The position numbers and the translations under genes were made by a program. 64,000 nt of DNA from DATEAV01 sp964575425 (GTDB lineage: Bacteria; Chloroflexota; Anaerolineae; Anaerolineales; E44-bin32), in contig CAZNRD010000008.1 in assembly GCA_964575425.1 (NCBI GenBank), positions 1 to 64,000 on the forward strand, in the 5' to 3' direction. This document shows positions 10,701-17,355 of the stretch, in pieces. Positions within the stretch are counted from its first letter, which is position 1; each line of letters starts with the position of its first letter. The notes below the pieces were generated by a model. That model did not search any database and was not told where the DNA came from. It saw nothing but the letters and a program-made list of their open reading frames with translations.

Positions 10701-10881
10701 CGAGTTGAGGCCAGTCGCTGTCTGCCGATTGCGATGTATCCGCCGCCGTGCTTGCTGAAGTCTCAGCGCGGACAGGCAGCGCGCCTCCTGCCCAGCCTGA
10801 ACTCAGGAGCCCCACAGCCAGCGCGATGGCGATCACCCCCCGCAGCAGACGAGCGCGTGCCCATGCGCCTACACCAATCAT
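4759..10881 (-). CDS. Giant secreted PQQ-propeller / alpha-toroid / DUF5060 / glycosidase-like protein with C-terminal dockerin
   Basis: A 2040-residue exported protein. Modules in order: signal peptide (1-38); a PQQ/BamB-like beta-propeller (about 47-525) with repeats such as G-A-L-I-W-R and G-A-I-L-W-Q; an all-alpha toroid-like region rich in Trp/Tyr (about 547-905); a Thr/Pro linker; a DUF5060-like beta domain (about 945-1075); a clan-A TIM-barrel glycosidase-like domain (from about 1090) with two inserted CenC-like beta modules; a second Thr/Pro linker; and a type I dockerin (1982-2040). Candidate catalytic acids are Glu1417 in F-V-N-E-G-D and Glu1696 in I-A-G-E-A-G, the NE and E pattern of GH5-like enzymes. 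The dockerin has both calcium loops, D-V-N-Q-D-G and D-V-N-G-D-G. Start ATG 10881 follows GGAGG and precedes a good signal peptide; an upstream start at 10977 is less likely. Substrate unknown. Confidence 0.85.
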   Translation of the reverse strand: MIGVGAWARARLLRGVIAIALAVGLLSSGWAGGALPVRAETSASTAADTSQSADSDWPQLGRDAQRSNSTSVQVDPPYCYAWKWYEAPIASRAQPVVSGGRLFIGSMNGAMYARDAATGAPLWIYVSGGPIRHSAGVSGDAVVFSSHDGFTYALQAASGALIWRTRTGPSATAPLIDSSRQRAFVGSTNGILTALNVSNGAILWQYDSGAPILTSPSLSADGSLVLFGNEAIQAIAVNASTGARAWQVPLQGMSLADRYPVVSGSTVFYRSQPVHFFQILLREGDSVMDQAGPVLADWNNDWANVRPRIISYLTSDPTKATFFALDVSTGASRGVVPILYTYGNNDIPNAPVVRGSSIYVSYRARHGIQTDGGAVHVTTRYDAELGSLNPATLDITGLRQSGYPAYNTEFRMTSDEPAMLTMGGSILWVDNWERLGGINVSTGQLIHAGNVSNTWPECSVECGPGGPNPFFPLTASDNAYPFPSPRVTEGHQRGGAVVAANMVYWRVIEGGLAAIAHRAGSSCPAPRVWTSTPGTPSVSYQGSSQPVQTRALADYVTLDLTQPAANPPADLVQRLRAEVRAITSSGGHLIPYYLQRGFSESHIWPYNTTNPPGVPEVSYRGDGNVYWHDPGELLYTLAAAYPYLDSALQAEVRSYVAAEMGRYPPLTDLVWGGTPWLKQGIARESYQVPFRSELNSWPPPAANISALYALWLWSKNTGDWSYARSQWANARSLFESRRGSMFYYADIAGAIGYARLAQYFGETAAYQAGIQAAVAAMEAGRDFTAFRNRAANDYLDPRGMTTGWSAPVFYGLTPEVGLYLREQTSGQAQAHLLSLENGDGLRWWYLTRAGVHAEVGETSCLAPSTAWAHFLAHAYIVGDSQATLSAWLDRPWGRGDLYSIQKLVAVLQADVTGTPLPTPTGGPSATPTVTPTVTPTPTRTPTAVARGPVISGLEVTTPRVARFEKFEVQFDVQTVASNPSLPYDPSPPPGVSAGIGVTVDGLFSADGWRTTLVQPGFFFQSYNLKIIGNRDHLTPSRAPRWAVRLAPRLAGEWEYRLRVQDASGISYYPSQAEPALRFSVAETSANPNIRRGFVRVSRSDPRYFEFDDGSPFVGVGFNESFNTTSIAEQKMASFESNRMNLMRVWLSGSSINGSQWSTWSSHHLPSDAYLPGVSLDTRTTYGGADVAWRLDDANPCLFTDWSQGGIPVEPGTNYTVTARVLLSGLRGPVTTGAWGFVIKLADWLGTACDQPNNGTLIVAPVQSTDGWTTVTGTYTTGPTQYWLDYLYMARQNASAGTVYVDEVRLYRTSDPYRVNLLREPGANSHMAFDPMASARWDAILETAARRGVYLKLVADEKNEWIRNRIASDGSMTASASNDNFYAARETKVRWLAEAWWRYLIARWGYSTAIHSFEFVNEGDPYNGNHYDAANAMARYFRANDPSRHMVTTSFWHSFPNREFWSNERYPEIDYADIHLYAGPSAVTTAAYISAGRLESRAAYIRSGNGSVRIAGSDNGNEAIVPRGLVIRGPGEWIVRYWMKAEAFAANCQFGSSGGMQRVRWLLDGGTYWGGREGVVPGNAEGKDFLCTSPGGTYDWQQFSSDRDRSGALIPASFRLILTDDGPHEISLRVENSGGVAGNAWIDDVELVSPSGQIVPVIGQFDATRLDEDTAWYNRSVGELFGGGSPVGARKPLIAGEAGIVDGSDWNNDLPRDTAGIWLHNNLWAQLSPGGVPMLFWWASETIPERLYPHYLAYRNFMDGIPINNGSYRDVGATTSDANLRAWGQRDDSNGRMHLWIQNRLHTWTRVVNGPAIPAISGSVTIPNVPEGAYQVEWWDTYKTSGAVFLTQQVSASGGSLVLNLPSPLVSDVALKIQRLGGAGATPTATPVWTATATSTAGPTGSPTVTASLTPTATATQSPTVTATPTPTVAATGSPPTTPTLAATLTPTPTQSPTPTTWTATAAPTSSLTPIAPPTETPPGVFSSADVNQDGLVNIVDVQLCVSVFLGGLSDPNLTARADVNGDGEVNVLDVQIIIMTFLAS

Positions 10882-11330
10882 CCTTCCTCCGTTCGGGGCG
10901 CAGTGCACTGGCCCATTCCGTCCATAGCCTTCTAGGGTCCGTACCACCTGCAGAGCTAATCCTCCGGTACTACCCATTCTTCAGCGCCAGCCGGGGTACA
11001 TCAATCCCCCAAGGGTCAGGGGAGTACCAATGGGGGGCCCAAGATGTGGCCGTCACTCCCGTCGGATTACCGCACCAACAATGGGCGCCGGATACTCAAT
11101 TCCGATCCCGTAGACCCGCATCACACCATCCCCAGATCTAGCCCGAGATCGGGCAATCCGCTGCGGTCCTCTCTGAGACACGATCCGCCGGAGAGTCCCT
11201 CAACCAGGGTGGAGAAATGCACAGCGGCCCAGTTCGCTGCTCACGACGCGCGTGAGCACGGACCGTTCGCTCCCACATCTTGCACGCATCCCTGGCGGAC
11301 GTTAGAATTGAGCGCGTTGGCCTCCAGACC
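10882..11330. other. Divergent intergenic region between the dockerin gene and the rfb operon
   Basis: About 450 bases separate the minus-strand dockerin gene from the plus-strand rfb operon. The right end carries the rfb promoter (11280-11308). On the left, the dockerin gene has GGAGG just before its ATG, but I cannot pick out a convincing promoter for it. A weak hairpin (TCCCC at 11005-11009 pairing with GGGGA at 11019-11023) lies in a stretch of runs of C and G. No credible gene is present. Confidence 0.6.
11280..11308 (+). promoter_or_regulatory. Sigma-70-like promoter of the rfbCBAD operon
   Basis: TTGCAC (11280-11285), a 17-base spacer and TAGAAT (11303-11308) match the -35 and -10 consensus at five of six and five of six positions. 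Transcription would start near 11315, ahead of the ATG at 11331. The promoter overlaps a TTG codon in the rfbC frame, which argues against that upstream start. Confidence 0.65.
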
Positions 11331-11879
11331 ATGGAATTCCTCCCCACTTCTCTGCCCGATGTCCTGCTCATCCGGTTGAAAGTATTCCGAGACAACCGCG
11401 GCTACTTTGTCGAGACCTATCGGGCGGACGCGTTTGCTGCGGCCGGCATCGGGTGCCCGTTCATCCAGGACAACCACTCTGGCTCCCATCGCACAACCCT
11501 CCGCGGGCTGCACTACCAGATACGCCACCCCCAGGGGAAACTGGTGCGAGTTGTTGTCGGCGAGATCTTCGACGTGGCTGTTGATTTGCGCAGGAGTTCG
11601 CCCACATTCGGCCGCTGGGTCGGCACCCACCTGTCCTCCGAGAACCCGCACATGCTCTGGATCCCGCCAGGTTTCGCGCATGGCTTCTACACACTCAGCG
11701 ACTGGGCTGAGGTCTTCTATAAGACAACCGATTCCTATGCGCCGCAGTGGGAGCGAACACTGGTATGGAATGATCCGGCAGTGGGGATCGCTTGGCCCCT
11801 GATCGACGGCCAGCCGCCCCTCCTTTCGGCCAAGGACGCGGCAGGCAAGCGTCTGCAGGAAGCCGAGACCTTCAGCTAG
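11331..11879 (+). CDS. rfbC: dTDP-4-dehydrorhamnose 3,5-epimerase
   Basis: A 182-residue cupin-type epimerase (RmlC), the usual family length. It converts dTDP-4-keto-6-deoxyglucose to dTDP-4-keto-rhamnose. Visible signatures are G-Y-F-V-E-T-Y near residue 25, the catalytic His61 in G-L-H-Y-Q, G-E-I-F-D-V-A-V-D-L-R and the tyrosine-bearing F-Y-K-T-T-D-S-Y. The ATG at 11331 is chosen because an in-frame TTG further up overlaps the -35 box. First gene of the rhamnose operon, 41 bases before rfbB. Confidence 0.95.
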   Translation: MEFLPTSLPDVLLIRLKVFRDNRGYFVETYRADAFAAAGIGCPFIQDNHSGSHRTTLRGLHYQIRHPQGKLVRVVVGEIFDVAVDLRRSSPTFGRWVGTHLSSENPHMLWIPPGFAHGFYTLSDWAEVFYKTTDSYAPQWERTLVWNDPAVGIAWPLIDGQPPLLSAKDAAGKRLQEAETFS

Positions 11880-11920
11880 GATCTCGAGCTAGGTCTCATC
11901 GAGATTCGGAGGTCGCATCC

Positions 11921-13006
11921 GTGCACAGCGTACTGATCACCGGCGGCGCCGGATTCATCGGCTCCAACTTCGTCCGGCGGATTCTCGCGGCCGAGCCACA
12001 GGTGAGGGTCATCAACCTGGACAGCCTGACATACGCTGGGAGCCTGGCCAACCTCACGGACCTGCCGGGTGCCGAACGGCACACCTTCGTCGAAGGGGAC
12101 ATCTGCAACGGCGAGTTGGTGGCCCAGCTGATGCAGGAGCACTCTATTGACACCTTGGTCCACTTCGCCGCCGAAACGCACGTCGACCGGTCGATCCACG
12201 GACCGATGCCCTTTGTCTTGACCAATATGGTCGGCACAGCCACTCTGTTGGAAGCCGCCCGACAGGTCTTCCTCGGCGATCCGGAGAGGAGACGGTCCGG
12301 TGTACGTTTCCATCATGTCTCCACCGATGAGGTGTACGGCTCGCTGGGACTTCACGATCCGGCCTTCTCGGAGACGACACCGTATGCCCCCAACTCGCCG
12401 TATGCTGCCTCAAAAGCCGGGAGCGACCACCTCGTCCGGGCCTACGCCCACACGTACGGGCTGCCGGTGACGATCACCAATTGCTCCAACAACTATGGGC
12501 CGCGGCAGCATCCTGAGAAGCTGATCCCCTTCATGATTCTAAACGCCCTCGACGGGAAGCCGCTCCCGCTGTACGGGGACGGCCTGCAGATTCGTGATTG
12601 GCTGTACGTGGAAGACCATTGCGCGGCGATCCTCGCCGTTCTGCGCCACGGACGGCCAGGGGAGACCTACCACATCGGTGGCGATACGAACGTGACAAAC
12701 CGTCACGTTGTCGAGATGCTGTGCGCCATCCTCGACCAACTGATTCCCACCTCGCCACATGTTCCCCACGCCGCACTGATTCGCTATGTCGCCGATCGGC
12801 CCGGCCACGATCGCCGCTACGCCATGGACACTCGCAAGATCCGGGGCGAAATCGGCTGGGCGCCTTCTGTCACGCTGGAGAGCGGGCTGCGCAAGACCGT
12901 GGCCTGGTACCTTGCGAACCCAGAGTGGCTGGCCGCCATGCGACAACGACCGACTTTCGAAGCCTGGTTGCAGGCCAATTACGCGACGCGAGGAACAGCC
13001 CGATGA
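11921..13006 (+). CDS. rfbB: dTDP-glucose 4,6-dehydratase
   Basis: A 361-residue extended SDR protein (RmlB). It makes dTDP-4-keto-6-deoxyglucose from dTDP-glucose. The NAD-binding motif G-G-A-G-F-I-G-S is at residues 7-14, the H-F-A-A-E-T-H-V-D-R-S substrate motif follows, and the Y-A-A-S-K catalytic pair is present after S-T-D-E-V-Y-G. The GTG start at 11921 has GGAGGT seven bases upstream (11908-11913) and puts the nucleotide-binding strand at the N-terminus. The stop overlaps the rfbA start by four bases (ATGA), so translation is probably coupled. Confidence 0.95.
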   Translation: MHSVLITGGAGFIGSNFVRRILAAEPQVRVINLDSLTYAGSLANLTDLPGAERHTFVEGDICNGELVAQLMQEHSIDTLVHFAAETHVDRSIHGPMPFVLTNMVGTATLLEAARQVFLGDPERRRSGVRFHHVSTDEVYGSLGLHDPAFSETTPYAPNSPYAASKAGSDHLVRAYAHTYGLPVTITNCSNNYGPRQHPEKLIPFMILNALDGKPLPLYGDGLQIRDWLYVEDHCAAILAVLRHGRPGETYHIGGDTNVTNRHVVEMLCAILDQLIPTSPHVPHAALIRYVADRPGHDRRYAMDTRKIRGEIGWAPSVTLESGLRKTVAWYLANPEWLAAMRQRPTFEAWLQANYATRGTAR

Positions 13007-13896
13007 GGGGGATCATCCTGGCCGGCGGGCGCGGCAGCCGGCTCCATCCGCTGACGCTGGGCGTCAGCAAACAGCTCCTGCCGCTGTATGACAAACCGAT
13101 GGTGTACTACCCGCTCTCGATGCTGATGCTGGCCGGCATTCGCGAGATCCTGGTCATCAGTACGCCCGAGGATCTGCCGGCGTTCCGACGGCTGCTTGGC
13201 GACGGCCGTCAGTGGGGACTGCAATTCGACTACGCCGAGCAGGACAGACCGCGCGGCATTGCCGACGCGTTCCTCGTCGGCCGCGACTTCATTCGCCGGG
13301 AGCCGGTCTGCCTGATCCTGGGAGACAACGTGTTCTTCGGTCACGGACTGCCAGCCCAACTCCGGGAGGCGGCAACCTTGACCGAGGGCGCCATCATATA
13401 CGCCTATCCGGTGCGGGATCCCCAGCGCTACGGCGTGGTCGAGTTTGACGCCCAGGGCCGGGCAATCAGCATCGAGGAGAAACCGCGGCGGCCGCGCTCG
13501 AATTTCGCCATCCCCGGCATCTACTTCTACGACAGCCTGGTTTGCGATATCGCAGCCAACCTGAAGCCATCTGCCCGCGGGGAGCTGGAGATCACCGACA
13601 TCCACCAGCACTACCTGGCGCGCGGCCTGCTCCGGGTCAAGCGGCTCGGGCGCGGGATAGCCTGGCTCGACGCCGGTACCCATGAGTCGTTGCTGCAGGC
13701 AGCGAACTTCGTGCAGGCCGTCGAAGAGCGGCAGGGCTTGATGATCTCCTGCCCTGAGGAGATCGCCTTCCGCCAGGGCTACATCACCGAGACCGACCTC
13801 CGCCAGCTTGCCAATGCCATGTCGGACAATCGGTACCGCGCCTATCTCTTGGCCCTCGTAGAGGGAGATTCTTGGTCCCCTCCCGCCGAGCCGTGA
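13003..13896 (+). CDS. rfbA: Glucose-1-phosphate thymidylyltransferase
   Basis: A 297-residue nucleotidyltransferase (RmlA). It makes dTDP-glucose from dTTP and glucose-1-phosphate. The activated-sugar loop G-G-R-G-S-R-L-H-P-L-T near residues 8-18, the K-Q-L-L-P-L-Y-D-K-P-M stretch, L-G-D-N-V-F for metal binding and E-E-K-P are all present. Full family length, overlapping rfbB by four bases and the rfbD fusion by up to 25 bases. It lies in rhamnose context, so I do not read it as the heptose-specific HddC. Confidence 0.95.
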   Translation: MRGIILAGGRGSRLHPLTLGVSKQLLPLYDKPMVYYPLSMLMLAGIREILVISTPEDLPAFRRLLGDGRQWGLQFDYAEQDRPRGIADAFLVGRDFIRREPVCLILGDNVFFGHGLPAQLREAATLTEGAIIYAYPVRDPQRYGVVEFDAQGRAISIEEKPRRPRSNFAIPGIYFYDSLVCDIAANLKPSARGELEITDIHQHYLARGLLRVKRLGRGIAWLDAGTHESLLQAANFVQAVEERQGLMISCPEEIAFRQGYITETDLRQLANAMSDNRYRAYLLALVEGDSWSPPAEP

Positions 13897-15413
13897 ACCG
13901 GATCCTCCTCTTTGGCAACACCGGGCAGCTCGGGTGGGAATTGGATCGCTGCCTGGCCCCCCTGGGTGAGGTTACCGCCCTGGATCTGCCCCAGATCGAC
14001 CTGGCTCGCCCGGCGATGGTCAGGGAGGTCATCCGCGCCCGCCACCCCGACCTGATCATCAACGCCACCGCATACACCGCCGTCGACAAGGCCGAATCGG
14101 AGCCGGACCTGGCCCGCCGCATCAATGCCGAAGCTCCTGGCATCATGGCAGAGGAATCCAGGCGGATCGGCGCGGCATTCATCCACTACTCGACGGACTA
14201 CGTGTTCAACGGACAGGCCTGCCGGCCCTATACCGAGGCGGATAGTCTCGATCCACTCAGTGTCTATGGGGCGACCAAGCTGGAGGGAGAGGAAGTTGTT
14301 CGCCAAGTTGCTGGATCCTACCTGATCCTGCGGACGAGCTGGGTCTATAGTCTGCGGCGCAGGAGCTTCGTCACCCAGGTGATGGAATGGGCACGCACCC
14401 GACAGGTTCTCCGGGTGGCCACCGACCAGGTCGGCAGCCCGACGTGGTGCAGGATGCTGGCGGAGGCAACGGCGCATCTCATCGCTCGCCTTGAAGGTGC
14501 ACCTGTCGATGCTCTGCGAGAGCATTCCGGCGTGTTTCATTTGGCGGGCAGCGGGGCCGCCAGCCGTTATGAATGGGCACGCCTGATCCTCAATCTCGAC
14601 CCACACCGCGAGGAGCACACACTGCGAGAGCTCCAGCCCGCGCTTGCGTCTGAGTTCCCTTCCTCTGCACGGAGACCCGGCTACTCTGCGCTCAACTGCG
14701 ACTTGTTCCACTCAACCTTCGGGCTGAGGCTTCCCGATTGGAGGCAGGCGCTCCGGCTGGCGATGTCTGATGACCAATGGAGAGGCTCTTCACTGCAGCC
14801 GGCCGCATGGACTCGGGAATCCAGTGATGACGGACCTGACGAGAACCCCCGTGCTCTGCGACCGGCGCTCTTCCTGGATCGCGATGGTGTGATCATCGAG
14901 AACCGCGAGGACTACCTGCGCGCCTGGGATCAAGCGGCCATCATCCCCGGCGTGTTGTCAGCTCTTGCCCGTGCACGGTCCTCACCTTATGCCATCGTCA
15001 TCATCACCAATCAGTCCGCCATCGGACGCGGCCTGATCGACCGATCCACGGCTGATGAGATCAATGCCCGCTTGGTCGCTGCGATACAGGATGCCGGCGG
15101 GCGTGTGGATGGTGTGTTCATGTGTCCACATGCTCCCGAGGCCGGCTGCGACTGCCGCAAGCCGCAGCCGGGGCTTGTGCTGCAGGCAGCACGCGCTTTG
15201 TCTGTTGATCTTGCGCGATCGGTGCTTGTCGGAGATGCCCTGAGTGACATTCTGGCTGCACGCGCCGCTGGCGTACCTCAGGCAATACTCGTTCGTACAG
15301 GCCGGGGGAACGAACAGCTTTCGCTCGCTGGAGACGCAGCCCTCGCCGACATCTGCATCTATGACAACCTGCCCCAGGCGCTTGACGCGATCCTTGGCCA
15401 CGAGTGCCAATGA
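13872..15413 (+). CDS. rfbD: Fusion of dTDP-4-dehydrorhamnose reductase (RfbD) and heptose-bisphosphate phosphatase (GmhB-like)
   Basis: One uninterrupted frame of 513 residues. Residues about 8-302 are RfbD, which reduces dTDP-4-keto-rhamnose to dTDP-L-rhamnose: F-G-N-T-G-Q-L-G-W-E-L, S-T-D-Y-V-F-N-G and V-Y-G-A-T-K with the Tyr/Lys pair. Residues about 330-505 are a HAD phosphatase of the GmhB type: Asp336 and Asp338 in F-L-D-R-D-G-V, I-I-T-N-Q-S, and the zinc loop Cys418-x-His420...Cys426-x-Cys428 that marks heptose 1,7-bisphosphate phosphatases. A polar linker joins them with no frameshift. The TTG at 13872 follows GAGGGAG; a GTG at 13893 overlapping the rfbA stop is equally plausible. 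Last gene of the operon, followed by a hairpin. Confidence 0.9.
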   Translation: MVPSRRAVNRILLFGNTGQLGWELDRCLAPLGEVTALDLPQIDLARPAMVREVIRARHPDLIINATAYTAVDKAESEPDLARRINAEAPGIMAEESRRIGAAFIHYSTDYVFNGQACRPYTEADSLDPLSVYGATKLEGEEVVRQVAGSYLILRTSWVYSLRRRSFVTQVMEWARTRQVLRVATDQVGSPTWCRMLAEATAHLIARLEGAPVDALREHSGVFHLAGSGAASRYEWARLILNLDPHREEHTLRELQPALASEFPSSARRPGYSALNCDLFHSTFGLRLPDWRQALRLAMSDDQWRGSSLQPAAWTRESSDDGPDENPRALRPALFLDRDGVIIENREDYLRAWDQAAIIPGVLSALARARSSPYAIVIITNQSAIGRGLIDRSTADEINARLVAAIQDAGGRVDGVFMCPHAPEAGCDCRKPQPGLVLQAARALSVDLARSVLVGDALSDILAARAAGVPQAILVRTGRGNEQLSLAGDAALADICIYDNLPQALDAILGHECQ

Positions 15414-15417
15414 ATGA

Positions 15418-15449
15418 CGATGCCCGGCCTATTCTCAGGCCGGGCATCG
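15418..15449. terminator. Hairpin between the convergent rfb operon and BY-kinase gene
   Basis: A perfect 13-base inverted repeat (cgatgcccggcct and aggccgggcatcg) around the six-base loop attctc begins four bases after the rfbD-gmhB stop. The 3' tails are not T-rich, so it may act as a partial terminator or transcript-end stabiliser for both operons. Confidence 0.65.
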
Positions 15450-15557
15450 AAATAGACGCTTCCTTGCAGTCAGTTGCGCGGGAAGCTAGGTGTCAGGCCG
15501 GTCTGTCGAAGGAGCGCCGCGCGAACGCCCCCGTCAACCGGAGGGCCTGTCGGAGAC

Positions 15558-17162
15558 TCACCTTTTCTGCGCCGCGTCCAGGGCTGTCGCTGCCGGGTTG
15601 GCTCCGCCGGCCCCTCCCAGATACCCCTTGTAGTCTCCAAGCGTATCCAGGTCTGCTCGGGAAACCCGGTTGAGCACCATGCCCAGCACTGTCGCGCCGG
15701 CACGATCCAGCTGAGCCAGCATGGCACGTGCGGCGTTGCGCGACGTATGGCCAGGGCGAACAATGACCAGCACCCCGTCAACCTTGGACGCCAGGACGGA
15801 GGCATCGGCGAGGCTAAACGGCGGTGCATCAACCACCAGGATTTCGGCCAGCGAGCGCGCCCCGACAAGGATCTCATCCATGCGCCGGGAGCTGAGCAGC
15901 TCGGTTGGGTTCGGCGGCGGCTTGCCGGCAGGAATCGCGAGCAGAAGGCCGTCACTGGCTATGGTGACGATTTCGGCGGGTTCCTTGCGACTCAGAAAGA
16001 TGTCGCTCAGACCAGGCGACATCGGTATGCCCAACAGTTTGTGGACGCCCGGCTGCCGCAGGTCGGCATCGACCACCGCTACGCTCTTGCCGGCATGCGC
16101 CATGGCCGATGCCAGGTGGACGGCAATTGTGGTCTTGCCTTCATCCGGACCGGGACTGGCCATCAAGATGGCCTGCAAAGGCCTGTCGACCGAAGCAAAC
16201 TCGAGGTTGGTCCGCAAGACGCGCAGCGCCTCCATCAGGGCCGGCTGACTCGTCGGATCGGCCAGCATTCCTCCTTGCTTCTCACTGCCGCTGTCCGATG
16301 GCTTGATCTCCCCGATCATGCCGATGACCGGCAACCCCAGCAGCCGCAATGCCTCTTCCGGGGTCTTCAGCGAGGTATCCATGTACTCCAGCAAGTAGGT
16401 GGTGCTGCAACCCAGGATGCCGCCCGCCACCCCGGCCAGCAGGGCGAGCAGGATATCACTGGGCCCAATGGGGCGCTCCGGAAGGCCCGCCGGCTCGATG
16501 AGTGTCAGGAAGTTGACCGCTCCGCTCTCGCTGCTGGCCAGCAGCGTGGCATAGTTCGCCTGCAACGCGGCGAGTTTCGTCTGCAACGCCTCAAGCTCTG
16601 CCTGGGCACGGGCGATCTCCACGGCGCCGGTCAGTCCGACCAACCCCTCCTGCTGCGCAGCAATTCTCGCCTGCACCTCCTCGATGTTGGCTTGCAGGAA
16701 ATCCAGCTGCTGGTCAATGAAGCGCTGACGGCCTTCTTGGGAGGCGACCGGGCCGGTGGGGCTAAGCAGGATGACCTGATTGGCTATCTCGTTGGCGACG
16801 GCCTGGGCCCGCTGCGGACTGGTGTCGGTGACGATGATCTCAACGAGCTGCGCCTCTGGGATCGACCGGGTCTCATATCTTGGCAGCTCCGCCAGCCCCA
16901 GGGCCGCCTTGGTTGCGTTGCGCACAGGGTCGCGGCGCGCCAGTGCAGCGTAGGTGTCCGCGAGGCGTTCGCCGAGCCCGAGTTGTGTGGTGGTCGGATT
17001 GGGTTCAAACACTGTCCGACCAATCATCAAGGCGGCACGGGCCTGATAGGTCGGGGGAAGGTGGTTGAGGATTACTGCGCTGGCCACCAGGCCCACGCCG
17101 GCGGTACTTATCACCAACCACCACCACTTGCGAATCGGCGCCAAGTAGGATTGAAGATCCAT
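15558..17162 (-). CDS. Wzz-type chain-length regulator fused to bacterial tyrosine kinase
   Basis: A 534-residue polysaccharide co-polymerase/BY-kinase in the single-chain Wzc-like layout. Residues about 13-35 and 225-250 are membrane helices flanking a coiled-coil-rich Wzz domain. The C-terminal kinase has Walker A with Lys343 in P-D-E-G-K-T-T, Walker A' in V-A-V-V-D-A-D-L and Walker B with Asp445 in V-V-D-A-P-P-F. It would couple ATP-driven autophosphorylation to polymer length and export. The tyrosine tail is short: only two tyrosines (D-Y-K-G-Y) are visible near residues 515-518. It is the last gene of the 48-kb minus-strand run. Confidence 0.9.
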   Translation of the reverse strand: MDLQSYLAPIRKWWWLVISTAGVGLVASAVILNHLPPTYQARAALMIGRTVFEPNPTTTQLGLGERLADTYAALARRDPVRNATKAALGLAELPRYETRSIPEAQLVEIIVTDTSPQRAQAVANEIANQVILLSPTGPVASQEGRQRFIDQQLDFLQANIEEVQARIAAQQEGLVGLTGAVEIARAQAELEALQTKLAALQANYATLLASSESGAVNFLTLIEPAGLPERPIGPSDILLALLAGVAGGILGCSTTYLLEYMDTSLKTPEEALRLLGLPVIGMIGEIKPSDSGSEKQGGMLADPTSQPALMEALRVLRTNLEFASVDRPLQAILMASPGPDEGKTTIAVHLASAMAHAGKSVAVVDADLRQPGVHKLLGIPMSPGLSDIFLSRKEPAEIVTIASDGLLLAIPAGKPPPNPTELLSSRRMDEILVGARSLAEILVVDAPPFSLADASVLASKVDGVLVIVRPGHTSRNAARAMLAQLDRAGATVLGMVLNRVSRADLDTLGDYKGYLGGAGGANPAATALDAAQKR

Positions 17163-17355
17163 GACAGGTCCTATCGGCTGAGAGGCTCCGGCAGCATCCT
17201 GCCTTCGTCTCCAGGCACGGCACCCACTGATGATAACAGATCGATCAGCGCTGTGCCACAGCGACTGGCGGGAGGCCGCAGATGACCGGTCGATTCACTG
17301 CAGGAGCTGGCTGTCCAAGGCAGCAGCCGCAGGGCCAATGGTTGTGCTGGTCCAA

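Noticed and set aside
13003..13896. RfbA as the heptose-specific nucleotidyltransferase HddC.
   Set aside because: Length, motifs and position in rfbCBAD all fit glucose-1-phosphate thymidylyltransferase.
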